Assembly: GCA_016839995.1 (NCBI GenBank)
Contig: JAEOTD010000016.1
Span: 1 to 13,972, forward strand
DNA from: Candidatus Hermodarchaeota archaeon
GTDB taxonomy: Archaea; Asgardarchaeota; Hermodarchaeia; Hermodarchaeales; Hermodarchaeaceae
Length of the DNA: 13,972 bases
Direction: 5' to 3'
Shown here: in pieces, positions 1 to 7,400 of the stretch
Layout: each line of letters begins with the position of its first letter
Position numbering within the stretch: position 1 is the stretch's first letter
Program-made: the position numbers and the translations under genes
The notes under the pieces: model-generated
The model's database searches: none
The model's input: the letters and a program-made list of their open reading frames with translations, nothing else
Told to the model about the DNA's origin: nothing

Positions 1-1
1 C

Positions 2-712
2 GCACCGGTCAGTGGAGACTACATTGTCGGTGTGGACTACTTTGACGACGACTCGGCAAGTCCGTACGGATGGGGTGTATGGGATTACATCTACTACGAA
101 GCCCACTGTGACGCACAAGCCATCATCCACAACACCAATCCTGGACTATCAGTTACTGTTGATACCCATGATTTGGGTCTAAACACCGCTGTGGACATTG
201 TGCTTAAAGGTATTACAGGGACATCCCTCGATGAACAAACGACGGTTGAAATCGCGTATCCAAACGTGACCTTCACCAACTTCTTTGTGCCCTCTCTCAC
301 TCTCCTCAACCCAACCGCTGGTGACGTCAGAGGACCCGGTCCATTTGCTCTCAACTGGACAGCCTCTGATACCAACCTGGATGAGACACTCTCCTTCCGG
401 GTGGAAATGAGCAACAACGGCGGGTTGAACTGGAGTCTGATTGTGGCTGGAACCACTGAGTTCAGTACAACGTGGGATCCCACAGGCTTCTACGGTATGC
501 AAGGAACAGAAGAAATGATGTTCCGGGTGACAGTGACAGATGGAATGTATTCCGTGACAGAAACTTCTGGTCTCTTCACGGTAACACCAACACCACCTGA
601 TCCAGTACCACCACCGTACGAGACGTATGTCGTTATTGCCGTAATAGTAATCGTCATCATCATCTTGTTGGCGACCTGTTTACTGAAACGACGACAAACT
701 GCGAAAACCTAA
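2..712 (+). CDS. C-terminal part of a membrane-anchored surface protein (5' end outside the window)
   Basis: The frame is open to the left edge, so this is the last 236 residues of a longer protein; a GTG at position 32 is internal and unlikely to be the start. The visible part is rich in Thr, Asn, Val and Pro and looks like one or two extracellular beta-sandwich (Ig/fibronectin-like) domains, with several N-glycosylation sequons such as NVT, NWT and NWS. A Pro-rich linker (about residues 195-206, TPTPPDPVPPP) leads to one transmembrane helix (about 209-228) and a short basic tail starting KRR. This is the usual topology of an archaeal cell-surface protein with a C-terminal anchor: bulk outside, tail in the cytoplasm. 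The functional domain lies upstream, so no activity can be assigned; a secreted protease or a binding protein are both possible. A strong terminator-like hairpin follows. Confidence 0.85.
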   Translation, partial: APVSGDYIVGVDYFDDDSASPYGWGVWDYIYYEAHCDAQAIIHNTNPGLSVTVDTHDLGLNTAVDIVLKGITGTSLDEQTTVEIAYPNVTFTNFFVPSLTLLNPTAGDVRGPGPFALNWTASDTNLDETLSFRVEMSNNGGLNWSLIVAGTTEFSTTWDPTGFYGMQGTEEMMFRVTVTDGMYSVTETSGLFTVTPTPPDPVPPPYETYVVIAVIVIVIIILLATCLLKRRQTAKT

Positions 713-716
713 AACT

Positions 717-749
717 GGGGGGTTACCCCCCTCTCCCTTCTTTTTTTTA
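717..749 (+). terminator. G6/C6 hairpin followed by a T-run
   Basis: Five bases after the stop of the surface-protein gene, GGGGGG (717-722), a TTA loop and CCCCCC (726-731) can fold into a short hairpin. A pyrimidine tract with eight consecutive T (741-748) follows. Archaeal termination relies chiefly on the U-run, which is clear here; the hairpin adds support. Confidence 0.75.
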
Positions 750-800
750 TTCTGTGAGAGCGTTAGCTAAACAAAATTCCTTGAAACGCAATTTTCCCGT

Positions 801-816
801 TCGGAAAGCATAAAAG
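801..816 (+). promoter_or_regulatory. BRE/TATA-like promoter of the 188-residue membrane protein
   Basis: CGGAAAGCATAAAAG has a purine-rich BRE-like segment next to an A/T-rich TATA-like core (about 809-815). Placing the start of transcription about 25 bases downstream puts it near 838, just before GGTGG (841-845) and the GTG codon at 852. The resulting leader is very short. Assigned from sequence pattern only. Confidence 0.5.
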
Positions 817-851
817 CCTGCAAAGAACCTCGTTCTCCTTGGTGGCTTTGT

Positions 852-1418
852 GTGGCACGACGAGTTCAACGCATCGGAGTATTCATCGGGTCACATCTTG
901 TCACAGGTGTTCTGACGGCTTTGGCGATGTATGGTGTAGCCAATGTCAGTCTAGCACTTCAAGTGATGCTGTTCGAAGTGAGCCCGCAGTATGCATGGAT
1001 CCTCATCGGACTCATCTATTACTCCTGGCTGCTCACCTTACTCGTCCTTCCCATTCAAGCGGGTCTTCAGATTTGGGGTTTACTACATTTACAACCAACA
1101 CCGCTCCTCATTACCTACTATTTCCAACATGATGCAACAACGATTCTCCCTCACCGCTTTCTAGACCCTGTTCAAAGTCGCATTGGGCTTATCACTGTGA
1201 TAATCCTCTTGATTGGTGGATTAGTCGCCTGGCCTATCTTCTCCTTCTATGGGGCCTTCCTACTCATTGCGCGGTTTGGTCCACTTCTCTTTACCTTGGA
1301 ATTCATTATTTTATTCATTCAAGGATTAGTTGTTGGTGTCTCTGCGGTGTTTGTCTCCTACTTCCTCTTAGCTTCACTAGGCATACTCATTCTCCAATGG
1401 CGACGACGTGGACGTTGA
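852..1418 (+). CDS. Small polytopic membrane protein of unknown function
   Basis: A 188-residue protein that is almost entirely hydrophobic. Likely membrane segments lie at about 14-40, 47-76 (probably two helices in a hairpin), 111-128, 130-150 and 152-182, giving roughly five to seven helices. A short polar loop (about 91-110) separates the two halves. The N-terminus (MARRVQR) and C-terminus (RRRGR) are both strongly basic, suggesting both ends face the cytoplasm and an even helix number. The GTG start at 852 is preferred because GGTGG lies six bases upstream and a TATA-like element sits at the matching distance. I recognise no catalytic motif or transporter family signature. It converges on the aminotransferase gene, with only 14 bases between the two stops. 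Confidence 0.75.
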   Translation: MARRVQRIGVFIGSHLVTGVLTALAMYGVANVSLALQVMLFEVSPQYAWILIGLIYYSWLLTLLVLPIQAGLQIWGLLHLQPTPLLITYYFQHDATTILPHRFLDPVQSRIGLITVIILLIGGLVAWPIFSFYGAFLLIARFGPLLFTLEFIILFIQGLVVGVSAVFVSYFLLASLGILILQWRRRGR

Positions 1419-1421
1419 ACC

Positions 1422-1437
1422 CCTAGCAATATCTAGG
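1422..1437. other. Small inverted repeat across two convergent stop codons
   Basis: CCTAG, a six-base spacer and CTAGG form a five-base-pair inverted repeat in the junction between the + strand membrane-protein gene (stop ending at 1418) and the - strand aminotransferase gene (stop TAG at 1433-1435). There is no adjacent T-run, so a bidirectional terminator role is only a possibility. It may be chance. Confidence 0.2.
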
Positions 1438-2719
1438 CGAGTTGGTCGCTAAGTAATCCACCTAATTTTCGGATTCCAATATCGATAACTTCAGAAGAAG
1501 TGTAAGAATAGCTGATTCGCATAGTATTCAATGAGCGTTCAACGGGAACCAGCTCTTCGCGTTCTGGAAGATAGCTCAGTCCCATTAATGGGTAAAATGC
1601 CACACCTGGGACATAGATGATGTCATTAGGGAGTGCTTCTTGTTCTAAGAATTGTTTTGCATCAAAGTCTTTGTCTTCACTTTCCCACCAGATGAAAAAG
1701 CCACCCGTGGGGTCAGTTCGATTACCAGCTGGAAAGGTGTCATCAATGGCTTTGCGCATGGTGTCTGCTCGTTTCTCATAGGTCTTCAAGGCAGAAGGTA
1801 ACACCTTGTCAATGTGTAACCGATAATAGGCATCTAGCATTCGTTGGACAATCGTGGGACTACAAAGATCCAGGAAACCTTTGTCTTTATTGATCTGTTC
1901 TCGAACCTTTGGTGGAAAAACACTATACCCAATCCGTAGCACAGCTGCTTCTTTGCTACTTGTTCGAAGATAGGCGACGTACTTGTTTTCAGTATCCAAG
2001 GCTTTAATTGGTTTTTCACGAGGTTCACGGAATTGAATTTCGCGATAAGCTCCATCTTCAACTATGATGATATTGTTCTCCATTGCCAAATTGAATAGGG
2101 CTTCGCGGCGGTTCTTCGGAACCGTGGTTCCCTTCGGATTATCCGAGTCGGGGACAACATAAATCATCTCAGGCTTCTTTCCCAACTCCTTCTTGCAACA
2201 CTTAATGGCAGCTTCAAAATGCTCGGGAATTGCTCCCTGTAAATCAGTAGGGATTGTGATAATTTGAGCCCCGAGTTTCACTGCTGGAACTAAGAAACCT
2301 AAGTACGCAGGACTAGTGGTTAAGATGATGTCTCCTTGATCTATACAGGTGTCTAACATAGCATACAAGGCTTGCTGTGATCCCGTGGTTATAAGCACAT
2401 CATTTTCTGGATGTTCTGAATCTAAGGTAATATCGTCTTTTTCGATAAGCCGCTTTGCCAAGGTTTTCCGAAGAAATGCTTTACCACTCGTTGGTCCATA
2501 ATTGAAGTCATCAATTACCCGTTCTTCGTTCCCTGATTTAATTTCAGAGAGTTGCTCGTTGCCTAAATCGATGAGAATTTGTGCCAAAGTTTCAATGGGT
2601 AAAGCGCCGGGTTTTCCACCACCGAAATAGTAGGGGACATTATATTTGAGTAACCGGCGAATTTCAGATTCTGGAATGAACGATGTCCAGGCTGCAAAAC
2701 CGTATGGTTCCTTACTCAT
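1433..2719 (-). CDS. PLP-dependent class I/II aminotransferase (fold type I)
   Basis: A 428-residue protein, the normal length for this family. Motifs in order: FGGGKPGALP (32-41) and YGPTSG (74-79) in the N-terminal substrate and cofactor region; TGSQQAL (112-118), whose loop binds the PLP phosphate; PDSDNPKGT (190-198), with Asn194 expected to contact the PLP ring oxygen; DGAY (222-225), with Asp222 pairing with the pyridine nitrogen; and TSSKEAAVLRIGY (253-265), with Lys256 the expected Schiff-base lysine. A late Arg in NTMRISY is the likely carboxylate-binding residue. The pattern fits the branch holding 2-aminoadipate (LysN-like), aromatic and branched-chain aminotransferases and the catalytic domain of MocR regulators, but no DNA-binding domain is present. 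The exact amino donor cannot be read from sequence. The ATG start at 2719 is preceded by a GTGA element. Likely cytoplasmic amino-acid metabolism. Confidence 0.9.
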   Translation of the reverse strand: MSKEPYGFAAWTSFIPESEIRRLLKYNVPYYFGGGKPGALPIETLAQILIDLGNEQLSEIKSGNEERVIDDFNYGPTSGKAFLRKTLAKRLIEKDDITLDSEHPENDVLITTGSQQALYAMLDTCIDQGDIILTTSPAYLGFLVPAVKLGAQIITIPTDLQGAIPEHFEAAIKCCKKELGKKPEMIYVVPDSDNPKGTTVPKNRREALFNLAMENNIIIVEDGAYREIQFREPREKPIKALDTENKYVAYLRTSSKEAAVLRIGYSVFPPKVREQINKDKGFLDLCSPTIVQRMLDAYYRLHIDKVLPSALKTYEKRADTMRKAIDDTFPAGNRTDPTGGFFIWWESEDKDFDAKQFLEQEALPNDIIYVPGVAFYPLMGLSYLPEREELVPVERSLNTMRISYSYTSSEVIDIGIRKLGGLLSDQLA

Positions 2720-2789
2720 GGTTATTTCACGCTCACTATTGAATACGAACTGTTGTGGAGTGCATCCTAATAGAGGTTTGCTCTGTGGT

Positions 2790-2803
2790 GGTTAAAAAGA
2801 ATG
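2790..2803 (-). terminator. U-rich terminator candidate after the small GTPase gene
   Basis: On the - strand, just past the GTPase stop codon (2806-2808), the sequence reads CATTCTTTTTAACC. This is a short T-run of the kind archaeal RNA polymerase can stop at. There is no convincing stem upstream. It would separate the GTPase from the aminotransferase 86 bases further on. Confidence 0.35.
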
Positions 2804-2805
2804 GT

Positions 2806-3330
2806 TTATTGTTCAAGCTTCTCGATGATTTGCTCAGTGAGAATACGGAATGCGTCTTCTACTTTCTCTCCGCTCATCGCACTAGTCTCAATGAATGAAC
2901 ATCCATATCGATCAATCCATTTCTGAATTGCCGGGTTCTTGATTGCTCGTTTCTTCTTGAGATCTGCTTTGTTTCCAATGAGAAGGATTTCAACGTCTCC
3001 GGCATGCTCACGAATTTCGCGCATCCACTCTTCAATGGCTTCAAGAGTGTCTGGGCGTGTGAGATCAAAGACCAGCATGGCTCCATCCGTCTGCTTGTAA
3101 AAGCTTGAACGATAGGGTGCAAACCGTTCTTGGCTGGCGATATCCCAAATGATCAGTCGTGCAACCTTTTCTTCCAGTTCGATGATTTTGTAAGCAAAAT
3201 CGACCCCAATCGAGGCTTTATATTCACGTTCAAACCGGTTTTCCACATATTTCAGAATGAGGCTGGTTTTTCCGACAGCGGGGTCACCGACAAGAAGAAT
3301 CTTGAACTCATAATAGGGTTGTTTAGCCAT
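2806..3330 (-). CDS. Rab/Ras-like small GTPase, Asgard type
   Basis: A 174-residue single-domain GTPase. G1/P-loop GDPAVGKTS (15-23); switch I YKASIGVDF (37-45), with Ser40 where eukaryotic Rabs have the Mg-binding Thr; G3 WDIASQERF (62-70); G4 NKAD; G5 ETSA. The WD..xQERF pattern and the YKxxIGxDF switch are Rab-like rather than bacterial MglA-like. G3 has Ser66 in place of the glycine of DxxG, an unusual change at the residue that contacts the GTP gamma phosphate. The C-terminus (EKLEQ) has no cysteine, so prenylation is not expected and any membrane association must be indirect. I chose the ATG at 3330 over a GTG at 3339 because GGGTG (3337-3341) lies six bases upstream of the ATG. It likely acts as a cytoplasmic GTP-dependent switch; its partner is unknown. 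Confidence 0.92.
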   Translation of the reverse strand: MAKQPYYEFKILLVGDPAVGKTSLILKYVENRFEREYKASIGVDFAYKIIELEEKVARLIIWDIASQERFAPYRSSFYKQTDGAMLVFDLTRPDTLEAIEEWMREIREHAGDVEILLIGNKADLKKKRAIKNPAIQKWIDRYGCSFIETSAMSGEKVEDAFRILTEQIIEKLEQ

Positions 3331-3336
3331 TTTCCG

Positions 3337-3341
3337 CACCC
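3337..3341 (-). promoter_or_regulatory. Ribosome binding site deciding the GTPase start
   Basis: GGGTG on the - strand, six bases before the ATG at 3328-3330. It overlaps the alternative GTG codon (3337-3339), which makes that upstream start unlikely. Confidence 0.55.
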
Positions 3342-3364
3342 GTGCTTATTGTACCATGTACTCT

Positions 3365-3378
3365 TTCTTATTAAGTTA
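3365..3378 (-). promoter_or_regulatory. TATA-like promoter of the small GTPase gene
   Basis: The - strand reads AACTTAATAAGAAA. The TTAATAAG core (3367-3374) is followed about 25 bases later by the expected transcription start near 3345, giving a leader of about 15 bases that keeps the GGGTG ribosome site. The same TTAATAAG core occurs upstream of the four-cysteine gene (13665-13672). Confidence 0.45.
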
Positions 3379-3392
3379 GTAGTAACAATCGA

Positions 3393-3414
3393 CCTTTAAG
3401 GGCGTAACTAAAGG
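3393..3414. repeat. Inverted repeat upstream of the GTPase promoter
   Basis: CCTTTA (3393-3398) and TAAAGG (3409-3414) form a perfect six-base inverted repeat around a ten-base spacer, just upstream of the putative GTPase TATA box and downstream of the ABC operon. No T-run follows on either side, so an operator or a weak hairpin is more likely than a terminator. Low certainty. Confidence 0.25.
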
Positions 3415-3425
3415 ATTGCTTTATC

Positions 3426-3450
3426 GAGGATTTCTCCTCTTGTAATAAAA
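3426..3450 (-). terminator. Weak terminator candidate after the four-gene ABC operon
   Basis: On the - strand, after the second ATPase stop (3453-3455), comes a short T-run (CTTTTATT) and then a five-base-pair hairpin of GAGGA, a GAAA loop and TCCTC (3426-3439). The order (T-run before the stem) is not that of a classical intrinsic terminator, but U-rich tracts alone can terminate in archaea. Confidence 0.25.
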
Positions 3451-3452
3451 GT

Positions 3453-4436
3453 CTAGTTACTGGGTTCCTCTTCCATAAATTCTGTCCAGCTTTTTGTACG
3501 GAAGAAATCGTAGAAGCTTGCTTCAACCACGCTCAGTTCCCGAGGAGTAAGACTTAGTTCTTGGAGTGCTTTAAGAAAATCGGGAATCTGTTTATGGGGC
3601 TCTTCTACGAAGGCTTTCAGGCTTCCACGACCGGATCGGATAGCAGTTTCCACAAAGGGCATATCCTCGACCTGCCGGAGAGTTTCCTCAGTGAGCCGAT
3701 CAAAGGTCACCTCAATTGCTTCACCGCCACCTGTGAGTGATTGGATAAGCTCATCCGGATGTCCTTGAAGGGAGATGGTCCCCTTTTCGAGTAATACAAC
3801 TCGGTTGCAATATTCCACGACTTCGAGGTCATGGGAAATGAGAACCATTGAGGTGCCAAAATGGAAATTCAGTTGTTTGAGATAGTTAAGCAGTTCATGG
3901 CGAAGATGGGCATCGAGCCCTGTGGTTGGCTCATCTAAAAGTAGGATTGGAGGTTGATGGATGAGCCCAACACAGATTGAAACCCGTTTTCTTTCTCCAC
4001 CACTAAGTAACCTAACAGGCTTGTGCATCAAATCCTCATCAAAGCCCAAAATGTCCAGAATCTCTACTGCACGACGTCTGATTTCCTTGCCTTCAAGAGC
4101 ATACATTCGTCCAAAGAAATGCGCGTTTTCCAAAGCAGAAAAAGGGAAGTAGAGGCTTTGACCTTCATGTTGGGGGACATAACCTGTTGCATAATGGATG
4201 GCAGTAGCTTCTTTTTTCACATCATTTCCCGCAATTCGGGCACTGCCCTTATGAGGTTTCAGCTGAGCTGTCATTACTCGTAGACAGGTTGTTTTTCCTG
4301 ATCCGGATGCCCCAATCACACCCAAGATTTCCCGCTCTCTAGTGTAAAAGGAAATGTCGTGGAGAATTTTTACTCGACCAATCTTCACTGACGCCTGATC
4401 GAATTCAATGATTTTTGGCGCTTTCTCTTTCGTCAT
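3453..4436 (-). CDS. ABC transporter ATP-binding protein, second ATPase of the operon
   Basis: A 327-residue nucleotide-binding protein of the ABC-2 exporter class (DrrA/CcmA/NatA-like). It has Walker A GASGSGKTT (42-50), Q-loop Gln89 in YVPQ, signature LSGGERKR (144-151), Walker B ILLLDEP (164-170) with Glu169, a D-loop after TTGLD, and switch His202 in LISHD. All catalytic elements look intact. The C-terminal about 115 residues are the accessory region typical of DrrA-type ATPases. The ATG at 4436 is chosen because a GGAG (4447-4450) lies ten bases upstream; the earlier TTG at 4445 overlaps the preceding stop and sits too close to that site. It is the last gene of the operon, five bases after the subtilase-like gene, so it should work with the permease at 10509-11630, perhaps as a heterodimer with the first ATPase. 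Confidence 0.92.
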   Translation of the reverse strand: MTKEKAPKIIEFDQASVKIGRVKILHDISFYTREREILGVIGASGSGKTTCLRVMTAQLKPHKGSARIAGNDVKKEATAIHYATGYVPQHEGQSLYFPFSALENAHFFGRMYALEGKEIRRRAVEILDILGFDEDLMHKPVRLLSGGERKRVSICVGLIHQPPILLLDEPTTGLDAHLRHELLNYLKQLNFHFGTSMVLISHDLEVVEYCNRVVLLEKGTISLQGHPDELIQSLTGGGEAIEVTFDRLTEETLRQVEDMPFVETAIRSGRGSLKAFVEEPHKQIPDFLKALQELSLTPRELSVVEASFYDFFRTKSWTEFMEEEPSN

Positions 4437-4441
4437 TGGTC

Positions 4442-7400
4442 TCAAACTCCTGTATCCTTTGCGAGTTCACGTAACCGTTTGAGCATGTTCTCTAATCGAT
4501 TTGCAGGTTCACCAGAAGTGATTCGTAGTTTCTCAATACGATCCATGCGCCGGTCTGTGAGAGTCCACTCTATTTCCCGAATTAAGGCATGAGTGGTGTT
4601 CAACGTGTTATCAATATCCTGAATGACTTGCTCGCTGAGGGAGGGTGTGCGCATCCGTCGCTTTCGTCTATATTGGTTTGTGAAATAAGTGCCAATGACT
4701 AGTATCAACAAAATCGTGACTAATAAAATTTGGATAACCATGAGAGTAAGAAAATCCGGTTCTTGTGGAGGTGCTGGTTCATCAGGCGGGAGAACATAGT
4801 AAAAGTGGAAGAACGCAGACGTGCTAAGGTATTCGCCAGGTGTAGTGAATGCAATGATCGAGAACGTTTGAGGAGTGTCCACAGTGTCATCAAGTCCAGT
4901 CCAGTTCGCAAAAAGAAAAGAACCATAACGGCCCTCTTTCACCTCAAAGGCGATAAAGACCATTTGAGTTCGATTTGGAAAGACATAGATAATGAACATC
5001 GACAGGCCTTCAACACCTCTCCCAGTCGAATTTTGCGCATCAATGACAAATCCCGCATTATCACCAATGTAAAAGGACGAATTCGTTCCACCCGTGATAC
5101 GAATGGTTAAGTGAACTGATTTCCGGAAAAGATACTGAATCGTTTGGTTAACTAATCGAAAGTTATCATGCTCAAGTAAACGTGAATTGCTGAAAATCAT
5201 CGAACACCCTAAGACATAGAGCTCTTTGTTATTATCATTCAGGTAAACTCCAAAGTCAGTTCCGTTAACCCAGGCAAAGGTTTGGGCTGCTCCGGTCGCG
5301 GTTATCACTGTACCATCAATTGTAGTAATACGGCTTACTCCTGAAGTAAATGGAGTCGAGGGGTGTAATTCAGTGGAGTTATGTCCAGTGACTGTTCCAC
5401 CCACTTGAATGCTTTGATTCAAAAGAAGTTGATTCAATGCGGTATGATTCGACGAGTCAGGATTGTCTGCTAGAATCATTACTCTGAAGCCTGCGTCGAT
5501 AAACTCTGAAATCGCCACAGTTTCATCCCGAGAAAATCCTTTTTCGGGATCACAGAGAATGAGACCATCAAATAATTGGAGCACAGTGGAATTGATTTCC
5601 GATATTAGTGGGATGTCAACTAGGTTCAATTGAGAGGCGGCAAATAACTCTCGGAGCCTTGTATAACCTGTCAGTATAGTGTCTCCAATTTCATCAAAGA
5701 GGGAAAGTAGTTCCTCAAAATCAAGGTTTGAAAAGTCTAAGTCCTCTAAATTTGCAAAGTCGAGTCCTTGGTTGTGAATTGAATCAAAGAGGATGACTGC
5801 TTGGGGATAGGTCACATTCACAATAAAAGGTAAAGTGAACTGCCAACCATCCAATGTACTGAGTGCAAGGTTTCCAAAATACGGGCCTGCTTCAAGAAAG
5901 GTAGGTACTATAAAGGAAATTTGGAATTGTGTACCAACCCGAATATTCGTAATTTGTTCTTGGGCAATGTCTGGTGGAATCTCCCAGTGTGTGATATTGC
6001 GATCAATGGGGTATTCTAAAGTACTATCATAATAGGGTTCAATGGTCACTGAAAGGTGACTGATTTCTGTCGTGGTAAGTAGTGTGAAATTGTAGATGGC
6101 GTAATCATTGGGGAAATGAAGCGTCATGGGGCCGAAGGGAAGGTAGGTGGGAATCAGCATACGCATTCGTGGAGGCCTACTGACGAATACATCCCGGTAG
6201 ACAAGATTATCCAACGGGTATCGGTCTTGAGGAATTGTGGGAAGGATAAGATCAAAATCAACGGATGGCGCAACGACCCACCCTGCAAAATAGATGTCGG
6301 AGACCTCAGGATTCCAGTCAACTACGAGTTGTTGAAACTGAAACGGTTCAAAGGTTCCCAACTGGAAGTATCGCGCAAAGACAGTACCCCCTAACGGCTG
6401 TGTTCGATTTGTGAAAAACGCTGCGATAGAATCAACTCCCCCCTCGCCAATGTTTAGGACAATTACTTCGGTCTGATAGATGGAATTAGTAATTCCAGTT
6501 CGCGCTAGATTCATTCGAATCATGCAAAGATCTGTGAGTGGGAGAGCTACTTCCGAAGCTTCGGTTTGGTTAATTCCATGTACAAGCGCTGTATAATTTC
6601 GACCAAAACCAAGGGTCATTGACACATTCAATGCCTTGTCTCCTGCCGAAAGGTTACCAAGTCTCCATTGGGAACCAAATCCTACTCCCTCATCACTCGT
6701 ATAACTTAGAGAACCATCCAGCGTTTCGTTTTGCAAATGATCGCTGACATCATCAGAAGATCCTACTTGAAAACTCGTGAAAGGAGTGGAAGCATTAATC
6801 CCAATATATTGGTCAACACGTGCTGTTTCATTAACAGGGAGTACATCACCAAAGATGTGGAATAGGTTAGAGGTAGTGTTGAAGAATCCCTGTTGGATCG
6901 AAGTATCATTGGCTCCACTAAATAAATCAAAATTCCACTGACTATACAACCGAATGTCGGTTACATTCCCAGAACCAATATTCACAAAGAAAAAGGAGAT
7001 TCGAAAGGTATTAGCGGAAGGACCTGTGCTTACCTGCCACGATTCAATTCGGGGAATAACAAGTAAATCGTTATACGATAAAATCCCAGTCGCTCGGACG
7101 TACTCTCCATAAGGTAATCCTGTCCAATGAAATTCTTGCTCAACGTTCAGCAAGGCAAATGGCATTGGACTACTGTTCCCAACCGCAAGATGAAACATTC
7201 CAAAGAGCATATGAAATAACGTCATATTGGTCATGCTACTCATCACAAGGGCTCCAAGAGCAGTGGAATACCCACTCATCAGCAGGGTTACGTTTTCTTC
7301 AGCAGCTTCACTGAGTAGCATCCCGTAATAGGGAAGACCAAATCCCACACTCCGCGCACGGTAATCAGTTGGAAATGGATTATGAAAAGCAGATAACTCA

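Noticed and set aside
4730..5110. Open frame of 126 codons on the + strand opposite the subtilase-like gene
   Set aside because: It lies wholly antisense to a clearly coding gene, its product has no recognisable domain, and it has no ribosome site or promoter. Similar antisense frames opposite the aminotransferase, ATPase and permease genes were rejected for the same reason.
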